DNA from: Caldilinea sp. | GTDB taxonomy: Bacteria > Chloroflexota > Anaerolineae > Caldilineales > Caldilineaceae | Direction: 5' to 3' | NCBI GenBank assembly: GCA_026389955.1 | Contig: JAPLGY010000045.1 | Location: 1 to 8,089, forward strand | DNA length: 8,089 nt | Shown: piece by piece, positions 6,064-8,089 of the stretch | Layout: each line of letters starts with the position of its first letter | Numbering within the stretch: the stretch's first letter is position 1 | The notes under the pieces: model-generated | The model's database searches: none | What the model was told of the DNA's origin: nothing | The model's input: the letters and a program-made list of their open reading frames with translations, nothing else | Translations under genes and position numbers: made by a program

Positions 6064-6978
6064 TTAGCCGGCAGCGCGTCCGCCGCGATCCAGACCGATG
6101 GCCTTGGCCAGCGCGCCGGCAAAAAAATTGACCCCGACGATCAGCGTGCTGATGGCAAAAATCGGGAAAAAGGTGGCCCAGGGCGCCAACATCAACACAT
6201 CGCGGCTGTTGGCGATCATCAAACCCCAATCGGGTGTGGGCGGGGCAACGCCGAAGCCCAGGAACGAGAGCGCGCTGAAGGTCAACAGCATCCACGACCA
6301 GCGCAAGGCCCCCTCCACCAGGAGCAGGTCCACGACGTTGGGCAGCAGTTCGCGCAGGATGATCGTCCGCTTACGTGCGCCGATGGCATACGCAGCCAGG
6401 ATGAAATCGCGCGAGACGAAATCGAGGGTGGCGGCGCGGGCGATGCGAATCACAGCCACGCCCGACAGGAAGCCAAGCGCCGGGATCAGCACGTTTGTCC
6501 CCGTACCGAAGATGCTTGCCAGCAACAGCAGCAGCAGCAACCTGGGCACCGCCAGCACCGCGTCCACGAGACGCATGACGATCTGATCGGCCCAGCCGCC
6601 CAGGTAGCCCACGGTGATGCCCACCAGCCCACCCCAGAGCATGGCGAGGAAGGTGGCGGCAATGGTGACCACCAGCGCGACCCGCCCGCCCAACAAGGTG
6701 CAGCTGAAGACGTCTCGTCCTAGTTTATCGGTGCCGAAGAGGTGCTCCGCCGACGGTGCGGCGCGGACAGCGCTGGTGTCGAACGCCGCCGGATCATAGG
6801 GCGCGACAAACGGCGAGAGCAGGGCAATCAGCAGGTGTACGATGACGAGACTCAGCCCCACCATGCCCGAAGGCGACCGGCGCAAACCCAACCAAACCCC
6901 CCAGATCGGGGAATGGCTCGGTTGGCGCAGCGCCTCAGACGCAGCGATGGGGCTCGATGCAGCAGCGGTGGTGGTCAT
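6064..6978 (-). CDS. DppC/OppC-like ABC transporter permease
   Basis: This 304-residue inner-membrane protein forms half of the channel of a peptide/nickel-type importer. The N-terminal cytoplasmic stretch (about 1-35) precedes a first membrane helix (38-59). HLFGTDKLGRDVFS at 79-92 is the DppC-type signature. Further helices lie at about 99-126, 138-156, 160-178, 222-243 and 268-290. The cytoplasmic EAA loop, which contacts the ATPase, is DFILAAYAIGARKRTIILRE at 191-210 followed by LLPN. PTPDWGLMIANSRD (247-260) is also typical. The C terminus is shorter and less standard than the usual GDxLRDxLDP ending. The ATG at 6978 follows the DppB-like stop by 15 bases, so the two form an operon and their products a heterodimer. 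After its stop, 87 bases separate it from the IS-end cluster, and I see no terminator there. Confidence 0.93.
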   Translation of the reverse strand: MTTTAAASSPIAASEALRQPSHSPIWGVWLGLRRSPSGMVGLSLVIVHLLIALLSPFVAPYDPAAFDTSAVRAAPSAEHLFGTDKLGRDVFSCTLLGGRVALVVTIAATFLAMLWGGLVGITVGYLGGWADQIVMRLVDAVLAVPRLLLLLLLASIFGTGTNVLIPALGFLSGVAVIRIARAATLDFVSRDFILAAYAIGARKRTIILRELLPNVVDLLLVEGALRWSWMLLTFSALSFLGFGVAPPTPDWGLMIANSRDVLMLAPWATFFPIFAISTLIVGVNFFAGALAKAIGLDRGGRAAG

Positions 6979-6993
6979 GGGTTTTGGCAGCCC

Positions 6994-7938
6994 CTATCCT
7001 CTGACACGCAGGCGCGGATTGAGCCCCAGCGTCAGCAGATCAGCAATCAAGTTGACGGTCAAATAGATCACGGCCATGACAATGGCAATGCTCTGCACCA
7101 GCGGCAGATCCCGATTCTGGATGGCGGAGAGCATCAGCGTGCCCATGCCCGGGTAGTTGAAGACCGCCTCGATCACCACGAGGTTGCCAATGAGCCAGGC
7201 CACCGTCAACGCGGAGACGGTGAGGGTGGGCAGCAGGGCGTTGGGCAGCGCGTGGCGGAGGAGGATCACGACATGGTGCAGTCCTTTCATGCGCGCCACA
7301 CGGATGTAGTCGCTGCGCATCACCTCGATGATGCCGGTGCGCATGATACGCAGGATGTAGGCCGTCAACAGGATCGTCAGCGTCACAATCGGCAGCACGA
7401 TGTTGGGCAGCATCTCCAGCACTGGCGCGTCGGGGTTCACCAATGTCACCGCCGGGAACCAGCGCAACTGCACGCTGAAGACGTAGATCAGCAGCGTAGC
7501 GATGACGAAGTCGGGCATGCTCATGCCGATCAGCGATCCTGTGGACAGCGTCAGATCCGGCCAGCGATCTCGCGTCAGCCCCGCGATGACGCCCAGCCCA
7601 ATCGCCAAGGGGAAGCCCACCAGTGCTGCGCTCAGCCCGAGTAGCAGGCTGTTGCGCAGACGCGTCCACAGGAAGTCGTTGATCGGCTCGTCCCGCATCA
7701 ACGAGACGCCCAGATCCCCGCGCAGGATGCCGCCTGCCCACTCAAAAAAGCGTTCGTAGGCAGGGCGGTCGAGGCCCAGGCGCAAACGCACCTGGGCCAA
7801 CCCTTCGGGCGTGGCTTGCTGTCCTAAAAAGGCGGTGGCGGCGTCGCCCGGCAGCGCTTCGACCAGCACGAAGACCACCACCGCCACCAAGCCCAGCACG
7901 ATCAAAGACAGGATACAGCGGTGAAGAATATTGCCCAT
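6994..7938 (-). CDS. DppB/OppB-like ABC transporter permease
   Basis: This 314-residue protein is the partner permease of the DppC-like protein. The first helix is at about 8-28, followed by EALPGDAA (27-34) and the GLDRP-to-GDLGVSL region (55-80), both characteristic of DppB. Helices follow at about 97-120, 138-157, 178-197, 236-258 and 280-304. The EAA loop is EVMRSDYIRVARMKGL (205-220) followed by HALPN. VIEAVFNYPGMGTL (255-268) and the ending LNPRLR (306-311) are standard. Length is normal. The ATG at 7938 has only a weak ribosome binding site (CGGAAC). The end of an IS66 element lies 25 bases upstream, so the original promoter may have been displaced or replaced by one from the IS. No importer ATPase genes are in the window. 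Confidence 0.94.
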   Translation of the reverse strand: MGNILHRCILSLIVLGLVAVVVFVLVEALPGDAATAFLGQQATPEGLAQVRLRLGLDRPAYERFFEWAGGILRGDLGVSLMRDEPINDFLWTRLRNSLLLGLSAALVGFPLAIGLGVIAGLTRDRWPDLTLSTGSLIGMSMPDFVIATLLIYVFSVQLRWFPAVTLVNPDAPVLEMLPNIVLPIVTLTILLTAYILRIMRTGIIEVMRSDYIRVARMKGLHHVVILLRHALPNALLPTLTVSALTVAWLIGNLVVIEAVFNYPGMGTLMLSAIQNRDLPLVQSIAIVMAVIYLTVNLIADLLTLGLNPRLRVRG

Positions 7939-7963
7939 TGTTCCGACTTGGTAATGGTTTCCC

Positions 7964-8089
7964 GTAACTGCTCAGGCTGCTGGCGGGACAAGATCAGAGA
8001 TGCAAACTGGAACGAAAGGCGTGCCGGGCAGAGCAAGATATAACGAATCGAGCACACGCCGGCCGTTTTTGCGTGCAGTCGAGAGGTAG
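7964..8089 (-). mobile_element. IS66-family insertion sequence, right end (continues past window)
   Basis: The terminal repeat GTAACTGCTCAGG (7964-7976) opens the element, and the transposase C terminus fills the rest to the window end. The first 86 bases match 5393-5478 at 76 positions. The element has the same orientation as the deleted copy at 5393-5694, and together they flank the two permease genes. Confidence 0.8.
7972..8089 (-). CDS. IS66-family transposase, C-terminal end (partial)
   Basis: On the minus strand the frame enters from beyond the window and reads YLSTARKNGRRVLDSLYLAL, then [18 protein letters not shown] and a stop. This ending (STARKNG, then a conserved leucine-rich helix) is that of IS66-family transposases. 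Only 38 residues are visible, so I cannot tell whether the copy is intact. The TGA (7972-7974) lies within the terminal repeat of the element, a compact design shared with the deleted copy. Confidence 0.8.
   Translation of the reverse strand, partial: YLSTARKNGRRVLDSLYLALPGTPFVPVCISDLVPPAA

Noticed and set aside
6742..7644. 300-codon plus-strand open frame
   Set aside because: It is antisense to the two permease genes, rich in His, Gln and Arg with no fold-like pattern; a shadow of the GC-rich coding strand.

Overview
The window is GC-rich bacterial DNA with compact gene packing, a long lipoprotein linker rich in Ser, Thr and Glu, and an IS66-type insertion sequence. The protein style (peptide ABC transporter, VOC and ABM-like small proteins) would fit a Chloroflexota bacterium such as a Caldilinea relative. 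That placement is an inference from how the proteins read, not a marker-gene result.

Layout. (1) Plus strand, 1-592: the C-terminal end of a VOC-fold protein, then a small ABM-like protein, 8 bases apart. (2) Minus strand, 737-3028: a P-type ATPase of the heavy-metal (P1B) shape that lacks the CPx metal motif; it converges on the plus-strand pair. (3) Minus strand, 3118-4680: a lipoprotein solute-binding protein of an oligopeptide-type ABC importer, closed by a strong rho-independent terminator (3064-3099). (4) Minus strand, 4826-5344: a 65-codon small peptide gene and, 6 bases after it, a 104-codon open frame that looks like the N-terminal piece of a peptide-export ABC transporter cut short. 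(5) 5393-5976: a pile-up of IS66-family ends, including a 302-bp internally deleted copy that keeps a fused transposase frame. (6) Minus strand, 6064-7938: two DppC/DppB-like permease genes. (7) 7964-8089: the 3' end of a second IS66 copy that runs off the window.

How the genes fit together. The two permeases and the binding protein lie on one strand and plausibly belong to one peptide or nickel-type importer. They are separated by about 1.4 kb of island DNA (small peptide, transporter fragment, IS remnants), and no importer ATPase gene is present. The permease pair lies between two IS66 copies in the same orientation, so IS-driven rearrangement has probably shaped this locus. The items most worth a second look are the ATPase without a CPx motif, the small-peptide/transporter-fragment pair next to the IS, and the head-to-tail stack of IS ends.
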